Program-made: the position numbers and the translations under genes
The notes under the pieces: model-generated
The model's input: the letters and a program-made list of their open reading frames with translations, nothing else
Databases searched by the model: none
Told to the model about the DNA's origin: nothing
Part shown: positions 1 to 8,543 of the stretch, one piece after another
How positions within the stretch are numbered: position 1 is the first letter of the stretch
Layout: every line of letters begins with the position of its first letter
From: Planctomycetota bacterium
Lineage (GTDB): Bacteria; Planctomycetota; Planctomycetia; Pirellulales; PNKZ01
Direction of reading: 5' to 3'
Length of the DNA stretch: 64,000 nt
NCBI GenBank assembly: GCA_018242585.1
Contig: JAFEBQ010000049.1
Span: 1-64,000 of the forward strand

Positions 1-214
<214 letters not shown>

Positions 215-222
215 TCTTCTGG

Positions 223-238
223 CAGGTCTTCGGACCTG
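223..238 (+). other. cUUCGg-capped hairpin downstream of 16S
   Basis: CAGGTC (223-228) and GACCTG (233-238) form a perfect 6-bp stem closed by a TTCG tetraloop. It lies 15 bases after the 16S 3' end in the transcribed spacer, so it may stabilise or help process the 16S precursor. The role is inferred from position only. Confidence 0.5.
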
Positions 239-357
239 TCGGATACATCGTGCGACGCAAGTCGTTCGATGGATTGTGGAGATGAACTTGTGTTGGCACT
301 TGGGGTCGGTTGACCTGCGAAAGCAGGGCAACAGCTACCAGATCACGTCATGAACGA

Positions 358-395
358 AGCCCGTTGGAGCGAGCCAGCTCCAACGGGCTTTTTTT
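358..395 (+). terminator. Intrinsic terminator of the 16S transcript
   Basis: A perfect 13-bp GC-rich stem (358-370 with 377-389) has a 6-base loop and is followed by a run of T to 395. It ends the 16S transcript without any 23S or tRNA, which makes this a stand-alone 16S transcription unit. Confidence 0.9.
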
Positions 396-396
396 A

Positions 397-723
397 TGCG
401 CGTGGACCGTCATGGCGTCGGTTCTCTCTGGCGCTGGTGGAGCGTCGCCCGCCTGGCAGACGAGTTTGAATCGCGCACCCTTGATCCGCCGCGCGTGGGG
501 GGCCTTAATCAGGCGTTTTCGAGCCGCTGATGCCGCCTGAGATCAAGGCTTCCCGTGCTATAGTCGCTTAGGGGAAATAGTGTCGGCAATTTGCCCGCCC
601 GGCGGCTTGTGGCCGGCAGGCTTCAATACGGTGTTGCCGTGGCCAACTCGGCGACGCTCGCTCTTAGCCACTTGGTCAGGTCTTGGCCTGTCTGGGGCGG
701 TAGTTTTTTCTCGGTGTCAGGCA
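397..723. other. Intergenic stretch after rRNA terminator
   Basis: No convincing gene is seen. A TATAGT at 559-564 could be a -10 element for the following methyltransferase, but there is no good -35. A GTG at 580 would extend the methyltransferase by 48 residues of unlikely composition. Confidence 0.4.
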
Positions 724-1401
724 ATGCGGCTTTCCGTCAATCTTTCCGATTCACGCTATGGCTGGGCGACAACTCGTTTGCCCGCGTTGTTGGCGAGCGC
801 GCCTTCACGCTTGGTGTTTGACATTGGCGCCGGGGCCGAAATGATGCGCGCTCCGGTGCAAAACTCGGGTGGCGCCTGGCATGGCTTCGATCTGGTCCCC
901 CATTCGCCCGAGGTGGTTCGCTGGGATCTCGATCAGGCTTGTCCCGAGGAAACGGTGTCGGCGGGCGTGGCGCTAATGCTCGACGTGCTTGAGCACCTGG
1001 ACAATCCAGGGCTCGGGCTCAAGAACGTGGCGAGGTCTCTTCTGCCTGGTGGATACCTGCTGCTGACCATGCCCAATCCGCGCTGGAGTCGCAGCCGCTT
1101 CTTCGCCTTGGCGTCGGGTTGGCCCAGTTGCTTTACGCAGGCCGACTTGGAGAACAATCACCACGTGTTCACCCCTTGGCCACATATTGTCGAATGGCTG
1201 TTGACCGACGCCGGCTTTGCGGTCGAGCAGTATGTCACTTTGGATGGCCGCACGGCCTGGCCCGGTGCGCCGTTTAACTGGCGGTACCCCGCGCGGTGGA
1301 TATTCGCCGCGATGTGTCGTTGGATCGAACGCCGCGACGCGACTGCTTGCGGCATGAGTTACGGCATCGTGGCCCAAAAGGTTGGCCAAACGACGTACTG
1401 A
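724..1401 (+). CDS. Class I SAM-dependent methyltransferase
   Basis: Small methyltransferase of 225 residues with a Rossmann-type fold. Motif I is FDIGAG near residues 31-36. Motif II/III is a HGFDLVP stretch, followed by an acidic post-motif LDVLEHLDNP and the motif LLPGGYLLLTMPNP typical of the Methyltransf_11/UbiE-like group. The substrate cannot be read from the sequence. ATG 724 is preferred because the motif I spacing from it is normal; the frame stays open to a GTG at 580, but those 48 residues look like non-coding sequence. Its neighbours are the 16S terminator upstream and a secreted transglutaminase-like protein downstream, so context gives no hint of pathway. Confidence 0.75.
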   Translation: MRLSVNLSDSRYGWATTRLPALLASAPSRLVFDIGAGAEMMRAPVQNSGGAWHGFDLVPHSPEVVRWDLDQACPEETVSAGVALMLDVLEHLDNPGLGLKNVARSLLPGGYLLLTMPNPRWSRSRFFALASGWPSCFTQADLENNHHVFTPWPHIVEWLLTDAGFAVEQYVTLDGRTAWPGAPFNWRYPARWIFAAMCRWIERRDATACGMSYGIVAQKVGQTTY

Positions 1402-1719
1402 GTGCGGTCTTCTTGGACGCTAAGCGTGGCACCGGATTTGTTTGCGGATCTTTCCGGCAGCATGGGTAGTTGGTCAGTGGGAATATGAACGCACTGCCTG
1501 ATCTCATCTGACTCTGGCTGGCGATTTGGCCGTCGCTGGTTGCGCAAATTGCGCTGCACGAGTTGGGGCACGTCGTCGCCGGCCCCCTACCAGCGCAAGC
1601 AATCGCATGGATGCGACATGGTTGTACCCAGGCAAATGCCAGGGGTGTGTCGCCAGATGTTATCATGCGCGGACATGAGAAGTCGCTTTCGCCAAACTTT
1701 ACGAACGCTTTGCTTTTGC
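1402..1719. other. Intergenic stretch
   Basis: No separate gene is seen. The frame of the downstream transglutaminase is open from 1540, with an alternative ATG at 1675, but the codons before 1720 do not look like protein sequence. Confidence 0.35.
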
Positions 1720-2868
1720 ATGAGCCGTATCAGCCGACCAATCGCGATTGAAACTCAGCGGCAACGCAGGCTGACGCATTGCCCATCGCGAGTTGCGTGC
1801 ATAGCCGTAATGGTGGCCCTGGCACTTGTTGCCAAGCCTCTCGCTGTTTGTGCTGCCGAGCCGCATTACGCGCTGGAACTCACCGCGCCGCGGCACATGA
1901 CTGGGACTTACAGCTTTGAAATTTCGACCCAGCACATGACCGTCGAGCGCTGGACAATCTTCGCGGCCGAGGCGCCCCGGTTCACCTGGCAATACAACGC
2001 GACGACGCAACTACTCCCCGAGGGAAAGACGGCCGAAGATTTCAGCGATCGGCACCGCCATTTGCTGCAGAGTGATGCCATCGTCAAATCAGGTGAACGC
2101 CAACACCGGTTCCGGGGTGAGGTGGTCGTGACGGCCCAACTTCGCGGCCGGCGACTGGTCCAGCGGAAGCCCGAGGTGAAGTATTACGCCCCCGGCGAAC
2201 TGTCGGGCTCGGAACTTGAGCATTCGCTGGCTGCGACGCCGACGGTCGATTTCACGCGCGAAGAGTTTCGCCACTGGCAAGTAAAGCATGGGCTCACGCG
2301 TCACGCCGGCGAAGACACGATCGGCTTCGCCCGTCGCGTCTTTCTCCATCTGCGCAAGTCGCTGACGTACGAGTATCACACCAAGATGGACCGCTCGGCG
2401 CAGCACGTTTGCCAGGCGGGTGTTTCCGACTGCGCCGGGATGAGCGCCCTGTTTGTCGCGTGCCTGCGGGCCAACAAAGTGCCGGCGCGAATGATTGCCG
2501 GCCACTGGGCCAAATCGACTGACGCGAAGGTTCTGATGGATGGCAAAGTCTACAACCAACAGCACGTCAAAGCCGAGTTCTTTGTCGTCGACGTCGGCTG
2601 GATTCCCGTCGACGTGTCGAGCGGGGTGCAGCGCGACCATTCCGAGCACGGCTTGGAATACTTTGGCTGGTCCGGGGCCGATTTTTTCACCATGCACCTC
2701 GACTACGATCTGGAAGTCGACGTGCCACGCCAAGGACGCAAGAAACTCGACGAGCTGCAGTCCTTCCACTACTACGTCTGGGGTGTTGGCAAGCTGGACG
2801 ACGCGGAAATCACGTCGACATGGACCGTCACCGAAGATGTCCACGAAAAAACGCGCGCTGCCGAGTGA
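1720..2868 (+). CDS. Secreted transglutaminase-like domain protein
   Basis: About 382 residues. An N-terminal hydrophobic stretch ends LAVCAAE and looks like a signal peptide, so the protein is probably exported. The C-terminal half is a transglutaminase-like (papain-fold) core: Cys238 in the SDCAGMSALF motif, His282 in QQHVKAEFFV, and Asp298 in GWIPVD form the expected Cys-His-Asp triad. In bacteria such domains act as proteases or peptide cross-linkers; the substrate is unknown. The N-terminal 170 residues after the signal have no recognised domain. The start is uncertain: ATG 1720 gives a long but plausible signal peptide, ATG 1675 is an alternative, and neither has a strong ribosome binding site. 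Confidence 0.75.
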   Translation: MSRISRPIAIETQRQRRLTHCPSRVACIAVMVALALVAKPLAVCAAEPHYALELTAPRHMTGTYSFEISTQHMTVERWTIFAAEAPRFTWQYNATTQLLPEGKTAEDFSDRHRHLLQSDAIVKSGERQHRFRGEVVVTAQLRGRRLVQRKPEVKYYAPGELSGSELEHSLAATPTVDFTREEFRHWQVKHGLTRHAGEDTIGFARRVFLHLRKSLTYEYHTKMDRSAQHVCQAGVSDCAGMSALFVACLRANKVPARMIAGHWAKSTDAKVLMDGKVYNQQHVKAEFFVVDVGWIPVDVSSGVQRDHSEHGLEYFGWSGADFFTMHLDYDLEVDVPRQGRKKLDELQSFHYYVWGVGKLDDAEITSTWTVTEDVHEKTRAAE

Positions 2869-2896
2869 TCGAGCCGCTCAATAAGTGGGCGACTCG

Positions 2897-3661
2897 TCAA
2901 TCGAGCTTGATTGGCGGCAGCTCGCCGCGGCGCGGCAATTGTTCGCTGCTGTTGCCGCTCGACGCGCCGGTGCCTGAATCGAGCGGAACCGACCCCGGTG
3001 GTTTGCGCTGGATGGGGTCGCGGGTTTCGCGCGCATCGGCTTGTCGCTGGGGTCCGCCGGGCTGGCGCGCCGCACGCTGCGCACGAATTTCCAGTCGCGC
3101 CGCTTCGGCCACTTTGGCTGACGGCAGGACAACGCACAGTTTTTCATCGCTGGCGATCAGCTCGGGGCAGACCATCGACTCGGCATGCTCGGCACAGGCG
3201 TAGGTCGACAAATCAACCTCCTCGGGCCAACTTTTGAAATACAACGCGATATTGCCGGCCAGGCACAGTAGGGCAACCCAGAACAACGGCCCCCATAGGA
3301 AAATCGACAGAAAAAAGAACAAGAAGAAGCCACCCAGGCTCGCCCCGACAAAACTCGCCGGCGTCTCGAAGTGCCGGATCGTCCGGTCGTAGGCCTTGGG
3401 TTGAAGCCCTTCTTCCTTGCCACAGACGACGCATTGTTTGGGCAGCGCAACTTTCCACTGGCCTTCGTCGCAGTAAGGCTTGGACTGGTAGGTCACCAGC
3501 CGGTTGCGGAATTCGGGCGTGGCCATCCACTGCATCCAGACCCGCAGGTGGAGCCAAACGCGTTCGAGCGTCGGCTTGCTGTGTTCCCAGACTTTGTGGC
3601 CCAAGTGCGGACCTTTGGGCTCGGCGGGCGTGGGGGCTGGGGTCGGTGACAGCGCATCCAT
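2897..3661 (-). CDS. Two-helix membrane protein with cysteine pairs
   Basis: A 254-residue protein without a recognised family. It has a proline-rich N-terminus, a CVVCGKEEG motif (about 77-85) that looks like half of a zinc knuckle, and two adjacent hydrophobic helices at about 105-140 (FLFFFLSIFLWG and WVALLCLAGNIALYF). A second Cys/His cluster, CAEHAESMVC, follows the helices. The C-terminal 60 residues are polar, Arg/Pro/Ser-rich and probably disordered. The Cys/His pairs on both sides of the helices could bind metal together if both ends face the cytoplasm. It converges with the transglutaminase gene. No function can be assigned. Confidence 0.6.
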   Translation of the reverse strand: MDALSPTPAPTPAEPKGPHLGHKVWEHSKPTLERVWLHLRVWMQWMATPEFRNRLVTYQSKPYCDEGQWKVALPKQCVVCGKEEGLQPKAYDRTIRHFETPASFVGASLGGFFLFFFLSIFLWGPLFWVALLCLAGNIALYFKSWPEEVDLSTYACAEHAESMVCPELIASDEKLCVVLPSAKVAEAARLEIRAQRAARQPGGPQRQADARETRDPIQRKPPGSVPLDSGTGASSGNSSEQLPRRGELPPIKLD

Positions 3662-3905
3662 AGTGAAAAGCTGCTCAGGGTGATAACAATTCGCAGGGCG
3701 TTTCGGGGGCTAGAGTTTCCGCCTGGGCTTTGCTACTGTTTTATTGTATCTGGCCTCAGCTTGCTGCTGCTAGCGGCGGCCGCAAATGGCTGCTGCCGCC
3801 TGGGCTTCGGTCGCCGCTTGGCTTTGAGTTGGAGTCAGCGGGCGGGCCAATCGATCAGCAAGCCGCAGCCTACCAAGGTTAATACATCCTCGCCGAGCAA
3901 TCACC

Positions 3906-4403
3906 ATGAAGCAAGCCATTGCCGGAGTTGCCCCGCCGACCCTTGGTGAAGTGACCACGATGGTTACCTGGCCCAGCATGGCCTCGACCGCGATTGGTCG
4001 CTTCCTGGGGGGCTTGTTTCAGATTCGTTTCGGCGTCGGCAGCGTGCTGACCGTGGGCAACTTGCTGGCCCTGGCGACCATTCCGCTGACCATGACGATC
4101 TACCTGGTGCGGATTTTCCCCTGGTTCACGCGCCGCTATCGCTTGACCAACAAGCGTGTCGTCGTCGAACGGGGCTTGCCGCCGCGTGCAGAACGCTGGG
4201 TCGAATTGTCGAACTTCGACGCCATCGAAGTCGTCGTTCGCCCGGGCCAGGAGTGGTACCCGGCTGGCGATCTGATCTTTCGCAAGGGTCCGACCGAGAC
4301 GCTGCGCCTGGAAGGGGTGCTACGGCCGGAAACCTTTCGGCAAACCTGCCTGAAAGCACAACGGGCGTTCGCAGGCGTCAGTCAAGCGTTGCAGAGCGCG
4401 TGA
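3906..4403 (+). CDS. Bacterial PH-domain (DUF304-like) membrane protein
   Basis: A 165-residue protein with one or two hydrophobic segments (about 45-70) followed by a bacterial PH domain of the YdbT/DUF304 type. The signature is RRYRLTNKRVVVERG, then a beta-rich stretch with LIFRKGPTETLRLEGV. Such domains sit on the cytoplasmic face of the membrane; their ligands are mostly unknown. ATG 3906 is used; an internal ATG at residue 19 is also possible, since the first 18 residues are weakly conserved in character and no strong ribosome binding site is seen. Transcribed divergently from the cysteine-pair membrane protein. Confidence 0.65.
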   Translation: MKQAIAGVAPPTLGEVTTMVTWPSMASTAIGRFLGGLFQIRFGVGSVLTVGNLLALATIPLTMTIYLVRIFPWFTRRYRLTNKRVVVERGLPPRAERWVELSNFDAIEVVVRPGQEWYPAGDLIFRKGPTETLRLEGVLRPETFRQTCLKAQRAFAGVSQALQSA

Positions 4404-4428
4404 CGAGCCTGATGCGGCAGGCAGAATG

Positions 4429-4478
4429 ACCAATGACCAAATCGCAATGACCAAGTCCTGACGGAATTGGTCATTGGT
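4429..4478. repeat. Inverted repeat ACCAATGACCAA / TTGGTCATTGGT
   Basis: Two 12-bp arms (4429-4440 and 4467-4478) are perfect inverted copies. The left arm and its flank (ACCAATGACCAAATC-CAATGACCA) recur near 22624-22649 inside another repeat element, so this is a dispersed short repeat rather than a one-off hairpin. Confidence 0.6.
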
Positions 4479-4564
4479 GCTTGGACATTGTGGCTTAAGC
4501 GCAGCGCCAACTGGGTGCTAGCGAGACCCTCACGACGCTGCTATAATCCGACCTTCAGCAGCGC

Positions 4565-4603
4565 AAAAAAAGAGGGCCCTTGTTCGCCGGGACAAGGACC
4601 CTC
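4565..4603 (-). terminator. Orphan intrinsic terminator on the minus strand
   Basis: Read on the minus strand, a 12-bp stem (4603-4592 with 4583-4572, one G-U wobble) is followed at once by seven T (4571-4565). The same stem on the plus strand has a C-A mismatch and no T-run, so it acts leftwards. No minus-strand protein gene lies to its right (carA is on the plus strand), so it probably ends a non-coding RNA. Confidence 0.7.
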
Positions 4604-4770
4604 ACAGGCTGTCCGGATATACGTGGCGCGCGAGCACCAAGTCGATCCAGAGACCCACAGCCGTATTCAGCTATCGAACGCCTTGCGCACAGACTTTAGG
4701 TTATCGCTGGTTGATGCTCTGCGCCGACCGCGCGTGCCGTCACCGCCCGTCGTGGACAGCAAAGCTTAAC
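4604..4770 (-). ncRNA. Candidate structured small RNA upstream of carA
   Basis: Between the minus-strand terminator and carA there is an irregular long hairpin. Stem A is 4608-4614 with 4754-4760 (perfect 7 bp), stem B 4625-4632 with 4731-4738 (one wobble or mismatch), stem C 4632-4640 with 4711-4719, and stem D 4647-4650 with 4707-4710. With the terminator this gives an RNA of about 200 nt with large internal loops, resembling 6S RNA in size and outline. No good minus-strand promoter was found; a TATAAT at 4542-4547 points the other way. It may instead be a structured carA leader. The identity is a guess. Confidence 0.3.
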
Positions 4771-4857
4771 AGGAAGGCTATGCGTCAAAGCTCTGAAGTG
4801 CTCTCGCCGCCCGTTGAAACACGCGAACAAAAACCCCAAAGCGACTGAGGAATCTTC

Positions 4858-5985
4858 ATGACCTGGCTCGCGAAACTGGCCTTGGAAGACGGCAGCGTTT
4901 TTACCGGCGAGGGCTTTGGCGCTCAGGGGGAAGTTGACGGTGAGGTCTGCTTCAATACCTCGATGACCGGCTACCAGGAAATCCTCACCGATCCGAGTTA
5001 TCGCGGACAAATTGTCACGATGACCTATCCGGAAATCGGCAACTACGGCATCAATCCCGACGACGTCGAAAGCGGCAAGCCCCACTTGGCCGGCTTTGTG
5101 GTGCGAAACCTCAGTCGCCGGGTCAGTAACTTCCGCGCGGAAGGGGCGCTCGATGAGTACCTGGCACGGCATGGCATCGTCGGCATCTCGGGCATCGACA
5201 CCCGGGCGCTGGTGCGAACCATTCGCAGCCGTGGCGCCATGAAGGGGATTCTCAGCACCAAGGATCTGGACGATGCCAGCCTGGTACACAAAGCGCGAAA
5301 GAGTCCCGGCCTGGTCGGTCGCGATCTGGTGCGCGAGGTGATGCCTGAGCAATCGTGCGAGTGGGAAGAGCCGCTCCATCCGCTGGCCGTGTTGAGTCCG
5401 ACGACGCCGGGAGACGAGCACTTCCACGTCGTGGCGCTCGACTATGGCATGAAGTGGAACATCGCACGCCACCTGGCCGACATGGGTTGCCGTGTGACCG
5501 TTATGCCCGGCCGCTCGACCGCCGAGCAGGTGCTGGCCCAGAATCCGGACGGCGTTTTCCTGTCGAACGGCCCCGGCGACCCCGAGCCGTTGACCTATGC
5601 CGTCGATACGATCCGCGATCTGGTGGGCAAGAAGCCGATCTTTGGCATTTGCCTGGGGCATCAACTGCTGAGCCTGGCGCTGGGGGCCCACACGTTCAAG
5701 CTCAAGTTCGGCCACCGGGGCGCGAACCAGCCCGTGTTCAACGAGCTGACCGGCACGGTTGAAATCACCTCGCAGAATCACGGCTTTGCCGTGGCCGAGG
5801 ATTCGCTGCCGCCGTTCGTCGAAGTGACCCACCGCAATCTGAACGACGGCACGATTGAAGGGATTCGGCACAAAGAATTGCCGGCCTTCAGCGTGCAGTA
5901 CCACCCCGAAGCCTCAGCCGGCCCGCACGACAGCAGCTACCTGTTCAACGAGTTCCGCGAAGCGATGACGGGACAGCTGCGGTAA
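4858..5985 (+). CDS. carA: Carbamoyl-phosphate synthase small subunit
   Basis: Glutaminase subunit that hydrolyses glutamine and passes ammonia to CarB for carbamoyl phosphate, the precursor of pyrimidines and arginine. The 375-residue length is normal for the family. The N-terminal CPSase small-chain domain contains FNTSMTGYQEILTDPSY. The class I glutamine amidotransferase domain has the nucleophile Cys265 in GICLGHQ and His349/Glu351 in QYHPEA. ATG 4858 follows a TGAGGA ribosome binding site by about 7 bases. carB is not in the window, so the two subunits are unlinked here. The 450-base upstream region holds a candidate structured RNA. Confidence 0.97.
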   Translation: MTWLAKLALEDGSVFTGEGFGAQGEVDGEVCFNTSMTGYQEILTDPSYRGQIVTMTYPEIGNYGINPDDVESGKPHLAGFVVRNLSRRVSNFRAEGALDEYLARHGIVGISGIDTRALVRTIRSRGAMKGILSTKDLDDASLVHKARKSPGLVGRDLVREVMPEQSCEWEEPLHPLAVLSPTTPGDEHFHVVALDYGMKWNIARHLADMGCRVTVMPGRSTAEQVLAQNPDGVFLSNGPGDPEPLTYAVDTIRDLVGKKPIFGICLGHQLLSLALGAHTFKLKFGHRGANQPVFNELTGTVEITSQNHGFAVAEDSLPPFVEVTHRNLNDGTIEGIRHKELPAFSVQYHPEASAGPHDSSYLFNEFREAMTGQLR

Positions 5986-5992
5986 AAGACTC

Positions 5993-6206
5993 GCCACGGA
6001 GGCACTGAGGCGCGGAGGGCAGCACGGAGGGGAATGAGAAAAGGAAGCGGAGCGCGCGGGCCTTTGGCCCTGCGGCTAATCGGGAACACGATATAAGGTT
6101 CCGCCTCCTTTCGACTCTTTTAATTCCTCTCTGACGTCCCCACTCGCCCCAGCCCCACTGCGCATTTTCCTCCGTGCAAATCTCCGGGTCTCAGTGCCTC
6201 CGTGGC
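5993..6206. repeat. Composite inverted-repeat element, copy 1
   Basis: Ends are inverted copies: GCCACGGAGGCACTGAGG at 5993-6010 and CCTCAGTGCCTCCGTGGC-like at 6189-6206. Sub-repeats of CACGGAGG / CCTCCGTG lie inside. The same arrangement with a different middle is found at 22543-22687. It lies between convergent carA and asnS. Confidence 0.75.
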
Positions 6207-6225
6207 TAATCTGACGGAGCACTCG

Positions 6226-7617
6226 TTAAAACTCGGCACTACCCGGCGTGCGGGGGAAGGGGATCACGTCGCGGATGTTCCCCATGCCGCTGATGAACTG
6301 AATGGCCCGTTCCAGTCCCAGGCCGAAGCCCGCGTGGGGCACCGTGCCGTAGCGCCGCAGGTCGGAATACCACCAGTAGTTCGCTGCCTCGAGCCCTTGC
6401 TCGGCCATCCGCTGTTCCAGCACGTCGAGCCGTTCTTCGCGCTGGCTGCCGCCGATGATCTCGCCCACCTTCGGGACCAGGATGTCCATCGCCCGGACCG
6501 TGCGGCCGTCGTCGTTCACGCGCATGTAAAACGGTTTGATCGTCCGCGGATAGTCATACAGGATCACCGGCCGGCCAAACTTCTTTTCGGCCAGGTAGCG
6601 TTCGTGTTCAGCCTGCAGGTCGCGGCCCCATTCGACCGGGTACTCAAACTTCTCGCCTGACTTCTCCAACAGCGAAACGGCCTCGGTGTATGACAGTCGC
6701 TCGAACTGGCTGTTCACAATCCCTTCGAGCGTGGCGATCACCGTGTTGTCGATGCGGGTGTTGAACAGTTGCATGTCCTCGCCGCAGCGGGCGAGCACAT
6801 CGGCGAAGATTCGCTTCAGGAACTTCTCGGCAATGTCCATGTTGTCGGTCAGCTCGAAGAAAGCCATCTCCGGCTCGACCATCCAGAACTCGGCCAGATG
6901 CCGCGACGTGTTCGAGTTCTCGGCCCGGAACGTCGGGCCAAACGTGTAAATCTTGCCCAAAGCGCAGGCGAAGATTTCGCCTTGTAGTTGACCGCTGACG
7001 GTCAAGTACGCCGGCTTGTGGAAGAAATCGTGCGTGTAGTCGACCGCGCCGTTGGCCTTGGGCACTTTGCCCAGGTCCATCGTCGTGACGCGGAACATTT
7101 CGCCGGCCCCTTCACAGTCGCTGGCCGTGATGATCGGCGTGTGAATGTACAGAAAGCCCTGTTCCTGAAAGAATGCGTGGATCGACTGGCAAACCTGGTT
7201 GCGTACACGGGCGATCGCGCCGAACGTGTTGGTGCGCGGCCGCAAATGAGCAATCGTCCGCAGAAACTCCCACGAGTGCTGTTTCTTTTGCAGCGGGTAG
7301 GTTTCCTGGTCCGCGGTGCCATGCACCCGCACGGCCGAGGCGTGGACCTCGGTGGCTTGCCCCTTGGCTGGTGACGCCTTGACCAGCCCTTCAACGCTGA
7401 TGCTGTAGCCAGCGCCCAGGTGCTTAAGCTCGGATTCGTAGTTCGACAGATTGCCGTCGGCGACGACCTGGATGTTGCCCAGACAGCTTCCGTCGTTCAG
7501 CTCGATGAAGCTGAAACCGGCCTTGCTGTCGCGCCGCGTACGGACCCAACCCTGCAGGAGCACTTGCTTGTCGACCGCTTCGGCTTGCCGCGCTTCGCGC
7601 ACGCTCAGCTTTTCCAT
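6226..7617 (-). CDS. asnS: Asparagine--tRNA ligase
   Basis: Class IIb aminoacyl-tRNA synthetase charging tRNA-Asn; 463 residues, normal for AsnRS. An N-terminal OB-fold anticodon-binding domain ([20 protein letters not shown]) is followed by the class II core. Motif 2 is [21 protein letters not shown]-like and motif 3 is [12 protein letters not shown] near the C-terminus. The frame stays open upstream to 7791, but those codons overlap the preceding gene; ATG 7617 starts the conserved MEKLSVREA sequence. It sits 34 bases downstream of the secretin-like gene on the same strand and may be co-transcribed with it. Presence of AsnRS suggests direct Asn-tRNA charging. Confidence 0.96.
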   Translation of the reverse strand: MEKLSVREARQAEAVDKQVLLQGWVRTRRDSKAGFSFIELNDGSCLGNIQVVADGNLSNYESELKHLGAGYSISVEGLVKASPAKGQATEVHASAVRVHGTADQETYPLQKKQHSWEFLRTIAHLRPRTNTFGAIARVRNQVCQSIHAFFQEQGFLYIHTPIITASDCEGAGEMFRVTTMDLGKVPKANGAVDYTHDFFHKPAYLTVSGQLQGEIFACALGKIYTFGPTFRAENSNTSRHLAEFWMVEPEMAFFELTDNMDIAEKFLKRIFADVLARCGEDMQLFNTRIDNTVIATLEGIVNSQFERLSYTEAVSLLEKSGEKFEYPVEWGRDLQAEHERYLAEKKFGRPVILYDYPRTIKPFYMRVNDDGRTVRAMDILVPKVGEIIGGSQREERLDVLEQRMAEQGLEAANYWWYSDLRRYGTVPHAGFGLGLERAIQFISGMGNIRDVIPFPRTPGSAEF

Positions 7618-7651
7618 TCGGACCGTCCTTGTGGCGAACGCCTGGCCCGGC

Positions 7652-8371
7652 TTAACGATTGGGTTCGACGTGTGCCCGGACCAGCACGATCGTCTCGACG
7701 TCCTTCGCCCCCTTGCGCGGCAACAGCTTGCCCAGCAGCTTGGGCTTCTCGGCTTGCTCGATACTTTGCCGCGAAACGCCGGCCAGGACAAGTGTTTTGC
7801 CCGGCGGCAGTTCGCAATTGGCGTTCACCGCCATTTTGTGCAGCTTGGGGACGCTGATCCCGTTGACGCGCAGCCCTGCATCGTAGCGAGCTTCGTTGTT
7901 TTCCAGGTGAACCGCCAGCGCGATCTCGCCACCGGGCTTCACTTCGGGGGTCACCTTGGCTTCCAGGCCGACGGGCTTGTTCTCGAAGGTGAAGCTCTTG
8001 TTGGGGCCCGCCTGTGGCACGGGAATTTCGCCCCCTGACCGAACCACCGCGGTGCGCCCCGATCGGGTCAAAACCTGCGGCGCAGCCAACACCTTGATTG
8101 TTTGCTTGCGGCGCAACGTATCGATTTCCGTGAACAGCGGCGACGAGTTCTCGACGACGCCGATGGCGCTCAACACGGTGTCCCCTTCCAACTGCTCGGA
8201 CTGGGCTGTGTTCGCGGGCAGGTACTGCGTCAGCCCCTTCACGGTGCCGGCCGGGACTTCGATGATCTCGAACTTGATGGCGACTTGCGGCTCTTTGGCC
8301 GGAGCAGGTTGCTGCGCCAATGAAGGAGCGGCGCACGAGCAGAGCAATACGATCATAGCGGCACGCGACAT
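7652..8371 (-). CDS. Secreted stand-alone secretin-like domain protein
   Basis: A 239-residue protein with a signal peptide ([20 protein letters not shown]). The body resembles the C-terminal domain of type II/III secretins: [19 protein letters not shown] and a GGEIPVP motif near the middle, then a [10 protein letters not shown] stretch and a final LVLAGVSR segment. Real secretins are far longer and carry N-domains; this one has only the core-like domain, so pore formation is doubtful. The start is set by an AAGGAGG ribosome binding site 5-8 bases before ATG 8371. It precedes asnS on the same strand. The exported location is predicted; partner and role are unknown. Confidence 0.7.
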   Translation of the reverse strand: MSRAAMIVLLCSCAAPSLAQQPAPAKEPQVAIKFEIIEVPAGTVKGLTQYLPANTAQSEQLEGDTVLSAIGVVENSSPLFTEIDTLRRKQTIKVLAAPQVLTRSGRTAVVRSGGEIPVPQAGPNKSFTFENKPVGLEAKVTPEVKPGGEIALAVHLENNEARYDAGLRVNGISVPKLHKMAVNANCELPPGKTLVLAGVSRQSIEQAEKPKLLGKLLPRKGAKDVETIVLVRAHVEPNR

Positions 8372-8543
8372 GACACGTTCCTCCTTGAACGTCATCTGTT
8401 ACGGCAGGGGACAAAACAGCGGAAATCAATCGCTTAGTCTCGGCCGACGGCCAGTGAGCGTCAATGTCAGTCGGCGGAGCGAGTCGCGCTTGCTAGCACT
8501 ACTGTTCGGCTCGGCTGCCGACTTTCGCTAGCAATTGCCCTGC

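Noticed and set aside
4696-5904. 402-codon minus-strand frame as the gene served by the 4565-4603 terminator
   Set aside because: It is antisense to carA and has no protein motifs, so it does not explain the terminator.
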